Below are positions 49,501 to 60,899 of a DNA stretch of 64,000 bases, one piece after another. The notes below the pieces were generated by a model. That model was not told the origin of the DNA, did not search any database, and saw only the letters and a program-made list of their open reading frames with translations. A program made the translations under genes and the position numbers. This DNA comes from Epiperipatus broadwayi (Eukaryota > Onychophora > Udeonychophora > Euonychophora > Peripatidae), in NCBI GenBank assembly GCA_028023455.1, contig JAQFVV010000013.1, positions 11,076,579 to 11,140,578 on the forward strand, given 5' to 3'. Positions within the stretch are counted from its first letter, which is position 1. Each line of letters begins with the position of its first letter.

Positions 49501-49875
49501 ATATATAATCTACATATATATATGTATATCAAAATATATATACATATTCTTCAAACATACATATATAAACCCATAGACATATATACAAATCTATATATAC
49601 ATATATAAATAAACATCCATATATATATATAACCTACATATAAAATACAAAAATATATTTAATACACAATTTTTAAATTATTACATTTTAAAAACTATTT
49701 TATTTTTAATTTTTTAATTTCTAATAAATTTTTTAATACTACTCTTTATTACTTCTCTATTAATATTATTTTATTTTATAATTTTTACCTTTCATCTTTT
49801 CTTGATATTTATCTTTTTTATTATTATCTAATATATAATATCATATTTTATTTTAATAGTGTGTTAATAAAGATG
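49501..49875 (-). repeat. Left inverted pLTR, inner part
   Basis: This is the reverse complement of about 52410-52758. Landmarks are TTCTTCAAACATACATATAT against its inverse near 52700, CCCATAGACAT, AACCTACATATAAAATAC and the run ACACAATTTTTAA. Confidence 0.75.
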
Positions 49876-50043
49876 TATTAGAAGTGCAAGTGTAAATAGA
49901 AAAATTGGCACAGAAATATATAGAAAGTAATTATAATATATATTATGAAAATAACGACATTAATAATATTAACATAAAGAATGGATGAAAATATTAAAAG
50001 AGGAAATTAATAATATGATATATAAAATAAAGAAATTAGTCAA

Positions 50044-50123
50044 GCATTGGTGATCGAATGGCAAGAACAACTGCCTTACAAGGAGTTGTCCCAGATTTGC
50101 GGGTTCGGTTCCCGGCCGATGCT
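50044..50123 (+). tRNA. tRNA-like sequence (Gly-derived), pseudogene or SINE head
   Basis: The acceptor strands GCATTGG and CCGATGC pair fully (one G-U). The A-box-like stretch TGATCGAATGG has one mismatch to consensus, and the B-box GGTTCGGTTCC fits. The anticodon loop CTTACAA would read TAC (Val), but overall it resembles tRNA-Gly(TCC) most, with one stem mismatch and a variable region that is several bases too long (80 nt in all). A SINE head or a retained tRNA pseudogene is more likely than a working gene. It lies between the left pLTR and the RT of the Penelope-like element. Confidence 0.55.
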
Positions 50124-50329
50124 TTGACACATAATGAAAAAAAAAAGAAGAAATTAGAAAGTAGAGACAATAAAAAAGATAAAAAAAATATATTTTGTAC
50201 GATAACAGTTAAAGAGGTAAGGAGATAAAAAAAAGTATGAAGATAAAATCAGATAAGAAGAATAAAATGGTATTAATGAAGAAAGAAGAATATAGAGAGA
50301 AAATGGAAAAAATGTTGTAAGAAGAATTT

Positions 50330-51180
50330 TTTGTTAAAATAAAAAAAAATGATACTGGAAAGAAAAGTAAGACAACGTATGAGTTAAAGGGTTATTTAAC
50401 AATAAATTAATAGATAGGAGAACATTAGAAGAATTGGGAAATAAAGATTGTGAAGTAGCAAGAATATATACAGCACCAAAGATATACAAAAAAAAAGTGC
50501 TATTAAGACCAGTTATAAATGGAAGGGGTTCATATTTTGATAAGATATCTAAATAGTAGCACATAATAGTTTTAAAAAATACATTGATAAAAAAATAGTG
50601 CACATATAAAAAATAATGAGTTAATTAAGGAAATTAAGTAAAAAGTTAATAATTATGGTAAATATAGATTGACAATGATTAAGATAGATATAGTATTGAT
50701 GTACATGAATTTGGATGTAGATAAAATAATAGATTTAGTGATTAATAGATTAATAGAAGATGAAGAAAAAGTAATAGAAATACCAGTAATTAAGTTAAAA
50801 CAGATTCTGGAATTACGTTGTAAAGAGATAACATTTGAATTTAATGAATATTTTAAACAGAAAAAAGGGTTATTGATAGGAGAGGCACTGAGTGGAATAT
50901 TAAGTAATATATATATATATATATGGAGGAAATAGAAAAAAGATGATGGATGAGGAGATTGGCCAAATAATGTTAAAAAGATATGTAAATGATTATCTAT
51001 TAATTATTAACAGAAGTGAAAGACAAAAAAATAGATAAGTATTTAAAAAAAATTAATAAATTAGATAAGAATATTAAATTTACAGTGGAAAGAGAGAAAG
51101 ATAATAAGTTATCATATTTAGACATATTATTAACAAAAAAATATGATAAAGGAAGATGTAGAATAGAAACATCAGTGTAT
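50330..51180 (+). pseudogene. Penelope-like reverse transcriptase, frameshifted
   Basis: Pieces in several plus frames follow the order of Penelope RTs. At about 50459-50530 there is ARIYTAPKIYKKK followed by LLRPVI (family P.iYG.PK.HK..PLRPI). In the 88-codon frame 50669-50935 there are a VINRL region, an RCKEITFEFNEYFKQK piece and a GLLIGEALSGILSNIY piece (family Y.Q..G..MGSPLSP..ANIY). At 50982-50993 the catalytic motif reads YVND instead of YVDD, removing one catalytic aspartate. At about 51080-51180 a FTVE and LSYLDILL piece and a TSVYKNEW piece follow. Frameshifts and stops separate the parts. Confidence 0.8.
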
Positions 51181-51610
51181 AAAAATGAATGGTAATAGTA
51201 ATATAATGAATTGTAATAGATAGTAAATATAAAATAAATAGTTGTAGTTCAAGAATATGTAGGGCTATTAATTATTGTTCAAGTAAAGAGGAGTATAAAA
51301 AAAGTAGAATTAATAGTTAAGGAGTTTAAAGAAAATGAATATCCAGAAAAAATAATAGTGAAGAATACAAAATTAACAGAAAAAAATATAAAGAAGTTAA
51401 TAGAGAAATGGAGAAGGATAAATATAGGAAAAATAATATAAGAAAAGAGTATATAGGTGTTAATGTATAATAATAATATAGTTAAGAGTGTTAATAAAAT
51501 TAATAAAAAATATAATAATGTAATTAAATATAAGATAGTAAATAAAAGCAGAAGAAATGTAATGAAAATATCAGATAATAAATATATTAAAGGAAAAGGT
51601 AAATATATAA

Positions 51611-51799
51611 ATGGGGTATATAATTTATAAATGGAGTATATCAGATTATAGATCTTGTAGGAATAGTAAGATAAAGACTAAATATGTAGGTGAGACAAAG
51701 AATTCAATTTTTACAAGGTTAATTCAACATAGCTATGACAAAAAGTCACCAATTTATTTACATACTATGGAAACAGGGCAAATATTTAAGATAGTATAA
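51611..51799 (+). pseudogene. GIY-YIG endonuclease domain of Penelope-like element
   Basis: A 62-codon frame includes a GYIIYK start (GIY-like), a YVGETK motif (YIG-like), and an R in TRLIQH with a following H, the pattern of the GIY-YIG nuclease used by Penelope elements for target cleavage. A C-rich linker before YVGE is reduced to a single cysteine. It lies downstream of the RT in the expected order, with a decayed linker between. Confidence 0.75.
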
Positions 51800-52409
51800 A
51801 ATGATAAAATATACAATAATAGAAGAGATAAAAAAATAAAAGAAGCAATATTAATTAAAAGGATGAAACAAAATTTAGGGTTATTAATACTAAAAGATAA
51901 GTGTATATATCTATATTTGGGTATATATATGTATGGAAGTATATACAAATAAAAAAAAAAAGTTTAAAAATAGTAATTAAAAATAGTATTGGTTTATAGG
52001 ATTATTATTAATAATAAAAATAAAATAAGTATGTAAAAGGTTTAATATGTGAAAAAGACTTGTAAATTTTTTTTTTATATATGTAAAGATTTGTAAGATT
52101 TAATTTTTCATACAGGTTTATAAGTTTTAAAAAATTGATAACAGAGAGAGTTGTATTAAAGGAGTCTAAAAATTGCTGACATATTCTTGACTTCGTTTAA
52201 GGAGAAGCCATAATACATCACATCACATTAAAAAAGGTAGAATATTTTTGAAAAAAAAAGATATATAACAAGCCTGTGCTTCAGTTATTAAAATATAGAA
52301 GTAATTGAGAAGGTACATAAAAATGAACAGGGAATTACTGAAGAGAATAAAAATATAAATTATTAATAAAGAATAGGACTAATAATAATAAAAAGGTAAA
52401 ACTTAAAAA

Positions 52410-52758
52410 GTTAAAATTATAGATATTAAAATAAAAAATGGTATTATATATTAGATAATAAAAAGATAAATAGGAAGAAAAGATGAAAGGTAAAAATTAT
52501 ATAATAAAATATTACTAAAGAAGTAATAAAAGGGAAGTATTAAGAAACTTTTTAGAAATTAAAAAATTAATAGTTTTTAAAATGTATTAACTTAAAAATT
52601 GTGTATTATATATATTTTTATGTATATGTATTTTATATGTAGGTTGTGTATATATATGGTTGTGTATTTATACATGTCTATGGGTTTATATATGTATGTT
52701 TGAAGAATATATGTGTATATAATTGGATATACATATATATATGTATGAATTATATATA
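52410..52758 (+). repeat. Right inverted pLTR, inner part
   Basis: Inverted partner of 49501-49875. Broken at 52758 by insertion of a TA-flanked DNA transposon. Confidence 0.75.
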
Positions 52759-53714
52759 CACCTGGGTCTCTTTACACGGATTTATTTAATGCGATTTTGA
52801 AGTTACGCGATTCACGTTTCTCCAGAAGTCGAACTTCGATAATATGCTATTACTTTAAATAATAAATTCAGCACACTTATGTCATATTGAAAGTAATAGC
52901 ACATTATTGGAATTCGACTTTCATTTTAGTAATTTCAATATTTTCAGTGCTTTATAATAGTAAGATTTTATGCAATAATGAAATTAAAATCATGATTTCC
53001 ACATTTTATGTATACACACATTAAATTTTACAAGATTATAATGTAAATTTGTTCAAACATTGTGTGTGTTAATTTTTCATTTTAAATCACATTCTGTTTT
53101 TGCTTTTTAAAAAAAACGTAATCAATTATTAATCATTTAGTGTCCGCAAGTTTATTTTTAAAAGGTGAGTAATAGCAGTGGGCACAAATAAAATTGAAAA
53201 TTAAAAAATTAAAGACAAAAATAAGAATTTAATTTGCAGTTGTTAGATTAATTACTAATTACATTGTCACCAGAAAACCATTAACACAACATGAGAGTGA
53301 CATTGGCGCTAGTTGTATTTCATCTTGTGAAGAATCTGATTTTTTACCAGTTTGCAAATGAACCTGTTTATCGGAAAATAGCCATAATAATTAAACCGTG
53401 TATAAAAATGTAAATTACTGTAAATTCTGCATAAAAATATATTGTTTTGAATAAAATTAAATATTATAGTTAAAAAAAGTTTGTCTTGTATCAATTTTTT
53501 CAAATTTGAAATTTTTTATTAGTCATATTTTATTTCCTTATTTTTTTTGCATGAATTTTAAAGTAATTTTACATTGGTGCTTTGCTTTTACGCGACTTTT
53601 GCAAAATCAGTCCGTATCCTCCCTTTTCAAGGTAAGTTACATCTATTTTTGCATGATTTCGTTTGTGCATGTTTTCTGAGGAACCTATCTATTGCGTAAA
53701 ATGAGACCCAGGTG
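52759..53714. mobile_element. TA-flanked nonautonomous DNA transposon, copy B
   Basis: 956 bp with ends CACCTGGGTCTC and GAGACCCAGGTG, flanked by TA on both sides (52757-52758 and 53715-53716). It is collinear with copy A (31694-32578) except for a palindromic 98-bp insertion at 52825-52922. Copy B is inserted in the right pLTR of the Penelope-like element and so is younger than it. Confidence 0.87.
52825..52922. mobile_element. 98-bp palindromic insertion inside copy B
   Basis: Arms 52825-52858 and 52887-52922 are imperfect reverse complements (GCTATTACTTT on the left, AAAGTAATAGC on the right). The stretch has no counterpart in copy A, whose sequence passes straight across this point. It is thus a miniature foldback nested in the transposon. 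The TSD is unclear. Confidence 0.6.
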
Positions 53715-53716
53715 TA

Positions 53717-53972
53717 TATAAGTGTGTGAGCGTATGTGTATATATATGGATGTTTAAGGTATATGTGTATATATTTTGATATGCGTATGTATGTACATTA
53801 AATATATATAAAGTAATGGTTATGTACTTATATCATTCAAATATTGTAGCTCTGATGAAGACTGCTGGACAATCAAAACTATCAGGAAAATAAAGATGTA
53901 TTAAAAATTGTTTGCATTAAAGTGTATATGAAAAGAGTTATTATAAGCAATATATATGAATTATTTAAATAT
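53717..53972 (+). repeat. Right inverted pLTR, outer part
   Basis: Inverted partner of 47884-48136. Contains CTGATGA followed by a short GACTG/CAATC hairpin and AAAA at 53855-53882, which resembles a degraded hammerhead core; hammerheads have been reported in Penelope-like pLTRs. Confidence 0.7.
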
Positions 53973-55640
53973 TAAATATTGTTTAAACAAAAATATTTAT
54001 TTTTTTAGATAATAAATATTTAATATTGCTGGTATTAAATAACTTGATATTTAATATTGATGACTCATAATTTGTAAACATAATTTTAAAAACTGATATT
54101 GACGTAGTTATATAAATGAGCAAGTTTTAACAAACAGTACTGATCAATGAAATCATTACATTAAGACCAGTATAAAAAGAGAGGTTAAAGCCAGTCTAGA
54201 CAGTGATTTTAGTAATATAGTGAATTACAGATTTGAATTAAAACAGATTTAGTTTGAAATTTATAACTATATATTTTTTATATTGTGATAGTAATTTATT
54301 ATTATTATTTTACTTAGAAGTGTTTTGGAAAATATAATTTGAATAACTATTTAAATAATGATTCACAAAATATCAAATTTCCCTGTCAGTCTATTCTTAC
54401 TTGAACTTAGCTTAGGACCTCAATAATTCTGTAGAACAAGATAAATAACTACTTAAATATTGGAATAATAAATACTAAAAATCAAGGAATATACTGCAAC
54501 AAGACCAGAGAGGATTTATGTAAGGACTTTGAAATTTTTATAAATAGTATGTCTGGGTGAGTGAACATTTATTTAAAATAATTTTATCATATTACAATGA
54601 AGCTAATTAATTAAAGTTAATTAAGAGGAATTGGATACTTATTAAAAATAATTATTGTAGTATTAAATTTAAAGGTAAGAAAATTAAGAATCTACATCTG
54701 AGTGTAAAAACTGAATTTAAAATGTTTTATAGTATGATGAATGTCTGTTTATTATATAATTGATAGTAATAATTCACATTTAATTTGTCTTTAAAGTAAT
54801 CAAAATGGACTTACAGTTTTAAGGATGATATATTTAAAGACAAATTGAAGAAGATGAATTTTGAATGTCTTTTATGCTTTTAAAAAAAATTGCTATTGAT
54901 CAAATCAATATATAAAATTATATACTTCAAAAAAGAATTTCATCTGGAAATAATAAACTTTGATATGGCTTTTTAAAAGACTGAAATTATATCAGTTAAT
55001 ATATTCTTTGAATGATATAGCTGTTTTTTACATAAAATAAAAAAATATTTAGTGAAAAGATACATGTTTAAAAGAGTAAAAATCATAAATCTTTTAAAGA
55101 AAAAAGTATTTATTTTAACTCATTAAATGAAAAGAGCAGCAATGAAGCACAGTGGTGGCCTTCATTGAAATTTTCTTTTTAAAATTACATGAAAAACTAC
55201 AAGCAATGCGTCAAAAAAATCCCAGCATTTGTTGTATTTTCAATTTTCGTTCGAATGGCATCCATTATGTTAAAATCTGAAAAAAATGGATTTTTTATAA
55301 ACATTTTTATGGATAAGTTCATTTTTTTTTATATTTTCCTCAGTTTAGTAGTTTTCATGAAGAAGATAAAGGCAGGCATTTTTAAACAGTCAAAGAGGCT
55401 ACTAAAACAGATTTAAAATATGCCAATAATTCAAATTTCAGGCACTTCAAAATGTAATGAGAATATTGAGTTGTAAGTATTAAATTTTTTTATTTTTTAA
55501 TTATTTGAATAGTAAATTTTTAAAAATTATTGGATAAATGGTATGGATAGTGTTCTGCTTTATCGTATCAGCTGCTTGATGGCATTGATGCTTAGCAAAA
55601 CCACAAATATAACATTCCCAGGCCAGCGATTCTATAGAAA
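53973..55640. other. A+T-rich DNA, no gene seen
   Basis: No supported feature. A 75-codon frame at 55189-55416 has one hydrophobic stretch but no start context, splice signal or motif that would support it. Confidence 0.5.
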
Positions 55641-56400
55641 TATTTACTTTATTTTTGGAATAGAAAATAAAAGTAAATTATATTATGATTTTCATAAAAT
55701 TAAAAAAATCAAACAAAATATAAAAATGTACGTCGATGTTTTGGCACAGTAATTAATCAGAGACTGGCTTTTTTTGTGTGTCTCGATAAAAAATTACATT
55801 ACTTTCGAATAGCAAATAATAGTACATTAAAGACTTTTTTGGAGTGATTAATCAGAGACTAGCTTTTTGGGTGTGTGTGTTGGGATATAAAAAGATACAT
55901 TCCTATTTTAATAAAAAATAAGATAAAAATTTTAGCCTTTTTGGGACCTCAATTAATCAGACACTGTGTTTTGAAATCAAAGTCAATTATATTACAATTT
56001 CCACAAAATTTAACAAATTCAAACAAAATATTACAATAAAATCCAACTTTGACCTTTTGGGCCAGTAATTAATCAGAGAATGGTATTTTCTTTTTGTGTC
56101 TGTGTGTGTATATATATATAAAGTTACATTACTTTTTTAATAACAAATCATAGTAAATTTAGTGGAGACTTATTTGGACAGTAATTAATCAGAGATGGGC
56201 TTCTTTGGGTGTGTGTGGATCAAAAAAGTTATGGTACCTTTTTAATAAAAAATAAAAGTAAACTTTAACCTTTTTTGGACAGTAATTAACCAGACACTGC
56301 ATTTTTGGAGGAAAAATTAAATTAGATTGCAATTTACCTGCTAAAATTAATAATTAAAACAAACTATTAAAATGAAAGCTGACTCTGGTGACTGGCAATT
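55640..56400 (+). repeat. Higher-order tandem repeat, A-A-B monomers
   Basis: The motif ATTAATCAGA (or ATTAACCAGA) recurs at 55752, 55847, 55952, 56068, 56184 and 56285, with spacings of 95 to 116 bp. Two monomer types alternate. Type A has a GTGTGT-containing stretch and TTACATTACTTTT. Type B has a CAATT..CAAA..AAACAAAATATTA stretch. The order B-A-A-B-A-A-B gives a higher-order period of about 316-337 bp. It is an old minisatellite with regular structure. Confidence 0.75.
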
Positions 56401-56900
56401 GTAAACTTACAGAGTTTAAAGCAACTATCTTCCTTGTCTTGAATGATTTCTCGTGAATGTGTTACTTTCATCAGGATCCTCGAAATAATGCTGTGCCGCA
56501 CCCTAAAATTCAATTTGTGAGGGTTACAGTGTCCTGATGGAACAGTGATGACACTGTTAAAACTGTTAGAAAGTACCAGGAGATCAGTTCACATGAAAAG
56601 TTCAATTATTTAGACAGGATGCAGTCAACACACCCTCACACAAGACTGTAGTGAAAATAGATAATCCAGCATTATGATAAAATGCATAACAAGCAACTAT
56701 GGCAGCCAATAGACATTTTTCTGTGCTTTTAGCACAGAAAGAAGCCACAGTGGTAGCTGGCTAGCCGAGTAAATCTTTGCGTTTTATCGTAGAAAGAAAG
56801 CTATCTGTCTGCAGAAACAGCATATTTCTAGTGATTTAGCTAGAAATAAAACTCAGGCAGCTGATATGAGAGAACAGAACACTACCATGATATGTTTGCA
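56400..56900. other. G+C-richer segment with small hairpins, unidentified
   Basis: Clearly less A+T-rich than its surroundings, following directly on the tandem repeat. Two small perfect hairpins are visible: TCTGTGC/GCACAGA around 56730-56748, and TTCTAG/CTAGAA around 56826-56847. It could be part of a mobile element or a noncoding exon; no reading frame of note. Confidence 0.35.
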
Positions 56901-57751
56901 TTTGTATTGTTACCTGAGTAGTATATACATTATATATCATTTATGCTCTTTATTATACATATATAAATTTAAACATTTACATTCAAATATAACAAAAGTA
57001 GTTTATGTAATTTTGAGGCTCTGATCTATGTTTAAGCACTCTTATTTTCTAGACCTAATGATTCTCAAAAGGTTTAATAAGTTATACTATGTTTATTACT
57101 ATATTAATATTACTTTGTGTTTGAAATTTCAGGTTTGTGTTTATATAATAAGTAATGTCTATATATATAAAATTAAGGTATTATAGAGCAGTACAATGTA
57201 AATTTTAGGACTGATTATCAAATATACAGAAATTTTGCAGTTGACAAAGCAATCACAAAATTTACTGGACATAGTACCATGTGAAAATATAAACACTTAA
57301 AACTAACAAAGAGAGATTTCAAATTGTGTGTGGAGATAACCACAATATTTATGTATATACCACATTATGCAGGAAAAGAATCAAATTCTGATTCTTGCCT
57401 ATGCCTTGGTACTCATGCTATGGAGTCAGTAGTTTTGCCATATCTTGTGGCACATTATTTTCAATTCTATAGCTAGAAAATGAGGCATATGCAAATAAAT
57501 TATAACTCTGTAGGATAATAAATATAACAAGATAGCATCACAGGTGTTCATAAAAAATATAAACATCACTGATGTACACAAAAAATATAAAATGAAGAGA
57601 TGAGACTCATTTTATCAGTGATACAGAGAGTAACTTACAACTTCTAGTTTTAGATAGACAAGAAGCCAATTGCTATGATGATAAATGCATATCCATATTC
57701 TGGAAATGATTTGTTTTGTATCTTTTATAATGATAAATCATTTACTTATAG

Positions 57752-57847
57752 ACACCTTTGAGATTTGTCACATTTGGAGTACAAGACAAAAATGAAGAAT
57801 TCTTATGCGAATAATTCTGGAGATTCTGAAGCTATGGATTATCTCAG
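57752..57847 (+). CDS. Candidate first coding exon of a host gene
   Basis: A 96-bp stretch is bounded by an acceptor-like site (TTTACTTATAG, ending 57751) and a strong donor (CAG/GTAAGA, junction 57847/57848). Inside, ATG at 57792-57794 in good context (ACAAAAATGA) opens a frame through to the donor: MKNSYANNSGDSEAMDYL, leaving two bases of the next codon (phase 2). The upstream 40 bp would be 5' UTR, so this would be an exon with the start codon. No further exon is obvious in the window. I do not recognise the peptide. In A+T-rich DNA such sites arise by chance, so the call is tentative. Confidence 0.35.
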
Positions 57848-59050
57848 GTAAGAAGTATTATATATGGTTTGAATGATAATTTTGTGAGGAATACAAAGAA
57901 ATTATCAATGAAGATGTAATTTAAACTTAGTTAATGATAAATTAAAAATTATGAACAAACAATAAAGTAATAATGTCAGATGTTGAAAATTCTTTTTTCC
58001 TTATTTTTTAAATGGTTATCACTATTCATCTCAGCCTTATTGTTTTCCTTAATTTTTCTAATTTCTATCAATGTAAAGCTTTTTGCTCTAACATTATTAA
58101 AACCGAAGTTATTGTGAAAATTACATCTCAAGCCAGTTTTTTAAAAATTCAGCATGGCGCCAAGGCTGGTAAAATAGTTAATTCACAAACTTCATGTCTG
58201 CTGATAAATGATTTAAATAAATAACATTATATTATACAAGGTTTGTATTAATGTTTTTTGATGATGGGAAAAGCAAATAATACTTATATCATATTTATTG
58301 CAATATATCTGCTATATATAATGACTGAAGCTAAGAGATACATATGTAATAAAGCTGTAAATATCATCTTATCTATTTATACTTCACCTAATACTAACAT
58401 TAACAGCAGTAGTATGGCTTTGAACCCAAAGTTATATATGTTAACTGACACCTGTCTTGCTAGAGTTGGTAGTATATGTATAGTTTATCACCAATCAGTA
58501 ATTGTAAGTATAATATTCAACTATTTATTTTGTAGTTAATAATTTCACTGACTGGATGGAAATAAAATGGAACAAGTTATCGATTTTAAGTCAGGGTGGT
58601 TCATGAAAGTGTTTATTTTGTGTTATTACTACCAAGTCTGTATAAAATAAATAGGCATTAAGTGTAAAAATATTCTCAGATGTTGATAAAGTGTAGCAAA
58701 TGTTTAAAATTTTATGAAAATTCATTTTCTACTTAATCAGGTTTGTAATATTTTATATTTGAGTTTTAACAAAGGTACCCAAATAATATGTATAGTTATA
58801 AGGCAGATTTGTAATTTTGTCATAAATTATAAATTTATTATTAAAACCTTATTAAATGTAAGTGTTGAAAGCCATTGTATTTTAAAAATTTCTTATTTCT
58901 AGAATATAATAAATTCCTCAAATTTTTGTGAATAAAGTTCTTATTTTAAATCATTTTTTTTCATTATAAATCTTAATCCCAATTCAATAGGCTTTGTTTA
59001 ATAAGATGACTTGTGAAATTTAATCAAGATGAAAATCACATTTGTTTTAA
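57848..59050. other. Possible intron, A+T-rich, no gene seen
   Basis: Three frames in the same register (58012-58224, 58258-58539, 58714-58902) are probably chance, as they are separated by several stops and have no motif. The first begins with a hydrophobic stretch that could mimic a signal peptide. Confidence 0.35.
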
Positions 59051-59500
59051 TGCTTTTTTTAATTAGCAAACAAACCCTTGGGGCATGTTCAATGTTGGTG
59101 GGAGAATTCCTATTCTGAGGGAGACCGACCAATAGAAGAGGCCATTAGGAAAATGCAGACCACAGAGGGAAATCATGAGTGAATGTCATGAGTATTGAAT
59201 TCAGATAAAGCAGGGTTGGATCATATAAATCGCCCCAATTTTGATCAAAGGAGAGAAGAAAACAAACACGGTGCTCAGTAAAATGAGAAAAATATTGGTA
59301 TTAGGATTTAAGTAACATCTAGTAAAGAAAAGACAATTCACTTCTTTGAACTCTGTATCTACCAGCCTATCACAATGCCACTCCGGTGCTGTCAATGTCT
59401 AGCCCGTGAGAATGAACTGCTTTGAAAAAGCCTGTTTCCAGCTATGCTGAGGTATCTTCCCATTTGCCGCAAGCCCTTGATCTTTTAATGACCTTTATTC
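59050..59500. other. G+C-richer island, unidentified
   Basis: A locally G+C-richer block begins with AACCCTTGGGGCA, which echoes the CCCTTGGGCA landmark of the LTR-like family (11865 and 20508). It has a CATATAAATCG string at 59220-59230 and ends with GAGAATGAACTGCTTTGAAAAAG, similar to GATGAACTGTTTTAAA at 12285. It may be a third, strongly diverged relative of that LTR-like family. The minus frame of 64 codons shows no motif. Confidence 0.35.
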
Positions 59501-60675
59501 TAAATTAGTATTAATCTTTGATTAGTTTAAAATCATTTATTCACTCCTAGAGCAAAATATAACATGTAATGTTTATACAACTTTCATTATGTCTTTAACT
59601 TTATTTTATGTAAAACAATTTCAATCTTACTAAAACTCCATATTATTTTGATGCAGCAATTTATTTTATTTTAATATTGACTTATACTAAGCTGCCAAAT
59701 TAAGTGCAAAATTCAAAGAGCATATTGCAACCCTAGTCCTTATTATTTTCTCATCAAAATTATTGTAGGATATGTAGATTTTCCACTAAGTAATTAAAAA
59801 ATGAAGCTCATTTAGTTTGTAAATGATTTAAATGATCGGAATCGTTGCAAAACTTAAGTTTCCAATTATTCATAAATTAATTGTGCCCAGTAATCATATC
59901 TCAACCGAAAATGTAATTTATTAAATTCTCTTAGCGAAATCAATCTCAACTTCCTAAACCCAAAATCTAGCTCTCTAGGTAAAATCTATATAGAGAATTT
60001 AACATTCAATTTTATTATTATATACATTGTATATCTCATGTGTGTTTATGATCTTTAGCGTTTATGTATTCATTGTCATGCAAAATTATGTAACACTCCC
60101 CAGAAATGAATTTGTTTTGTTTCTTTTATATATATATAGGGTTTATTTTAATTTTTGTTATATTAACGTCATTTACTTATAAATTCTAAGCCATGAAAGA
60201 TTTTAATGTTTGGAAGTGTGGGAAGACAATCTATTCCCTTAAATTTGGTTTTAATTCTTATTGTTTCTTTTACATTATACTTTACTATAAGATTTATTGC
60301 TGCCCTGGGTTTTGTGGACATTATATTACATTAAAGAATTCATTACTTAAATCAGGAATTAATTCATTATCATTTGGTATATTATAGATGCATATCTATG
60401 GGTATACAGTATTATTTGCTTATGGTTGCAATTATTCACTTATTATTATTGTTCTTGCTTTGCTATCTAACTCTCAGAAGCGTCAGAATTTTAAATATGA
60501 CCAGTCCAACAATTTTGGTCTCCTTTAAAAGTAGATGTATTCCCTAATAGGAATTTCCTTTACCAGGTACTACCATTAAAATGTGCATGGCAGGTATGGA
60601 TAAGCCATCCCAGCACAGAAACATGTATTGTTATGCAGAGATATGTTTGGTCAGTGGGCCAGCATGTCCTGTCAT

Positions 60676-60890
60676 TCATTGACTTCTCCTAGCAAGGCCT
60701 CTTTGAAGATCGTAAATGACCTCAGGTGTTCTTTTATTGTAGCCATAACGTCTCACCACCTTTAGCACTCTTAATATCCATTTCTGTTTGTAAACCTCAA
60801 ATACTTTTTCTACCGGGATGGCACATCTTTCATTAGCCAACCCAGTTACTGAATTAATCAAATATGAATACCTAACTGTTTCTGACATAA
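60676..60890 (-). CDS. Unidentified 70-codon frame, possible terminal exon
   Basis: A minus-strand frame of 70 codons is notably G+C-richer than the flanks and ends in TGA. The peptide is basic (Lys/Arg-rich towards the C-terminus, with a VVRRYGYNKR stretch). Just upstream on the minus strand, TTATCTTATGTCAG could serve as a splice acceptor overlapping the first ATG, so it might be the last exon of a gene. No family is recognised. A fragment of a mobile element is an alternative. Composition and open length are the only evidence. Confidence 0.3.
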
Positions 60891-60899
60891 GATAAACAG

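Larger units (their letters stand above)
47884..53972 (+). mobile_element. Penelope-like element with inverted flanking repeats, nested insertions
   Basis: A decayed Penelope-like retroelement (RT plus GIY-YIG endonuclease, plus strand) is flanked by long repeats in inverted orientation. The left repeat is 47884-48136 plus 49501-about 49875, the right is about 52410-52758 plus 53717-53972. Each was one continuous stretch of 600-700 bp, later split: the left by an LTR-like element, the right by a TA-flanked transposon. Inverted, rather than direct, arrangement of flanking repeats (pLTRs) is well known for Penelope elements. The outer ends share TTTTAATGCAAA, AGACTGCTGGACA (as read on the right) and ATATTTGAATGATATAA. 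The terminal regions are rich in (TA)n, a common Penelope setting. Frameshifts and a mutated catalytic motif make it inactive. Confidence 0.8.

Noticed and set aside
58012-58902. Three frames in one register that might form a secreted protein gene
   Set aside because: Several stops lie between them, no splice sites join them, and codon content is typical of A+T-rich noncoding DNA.
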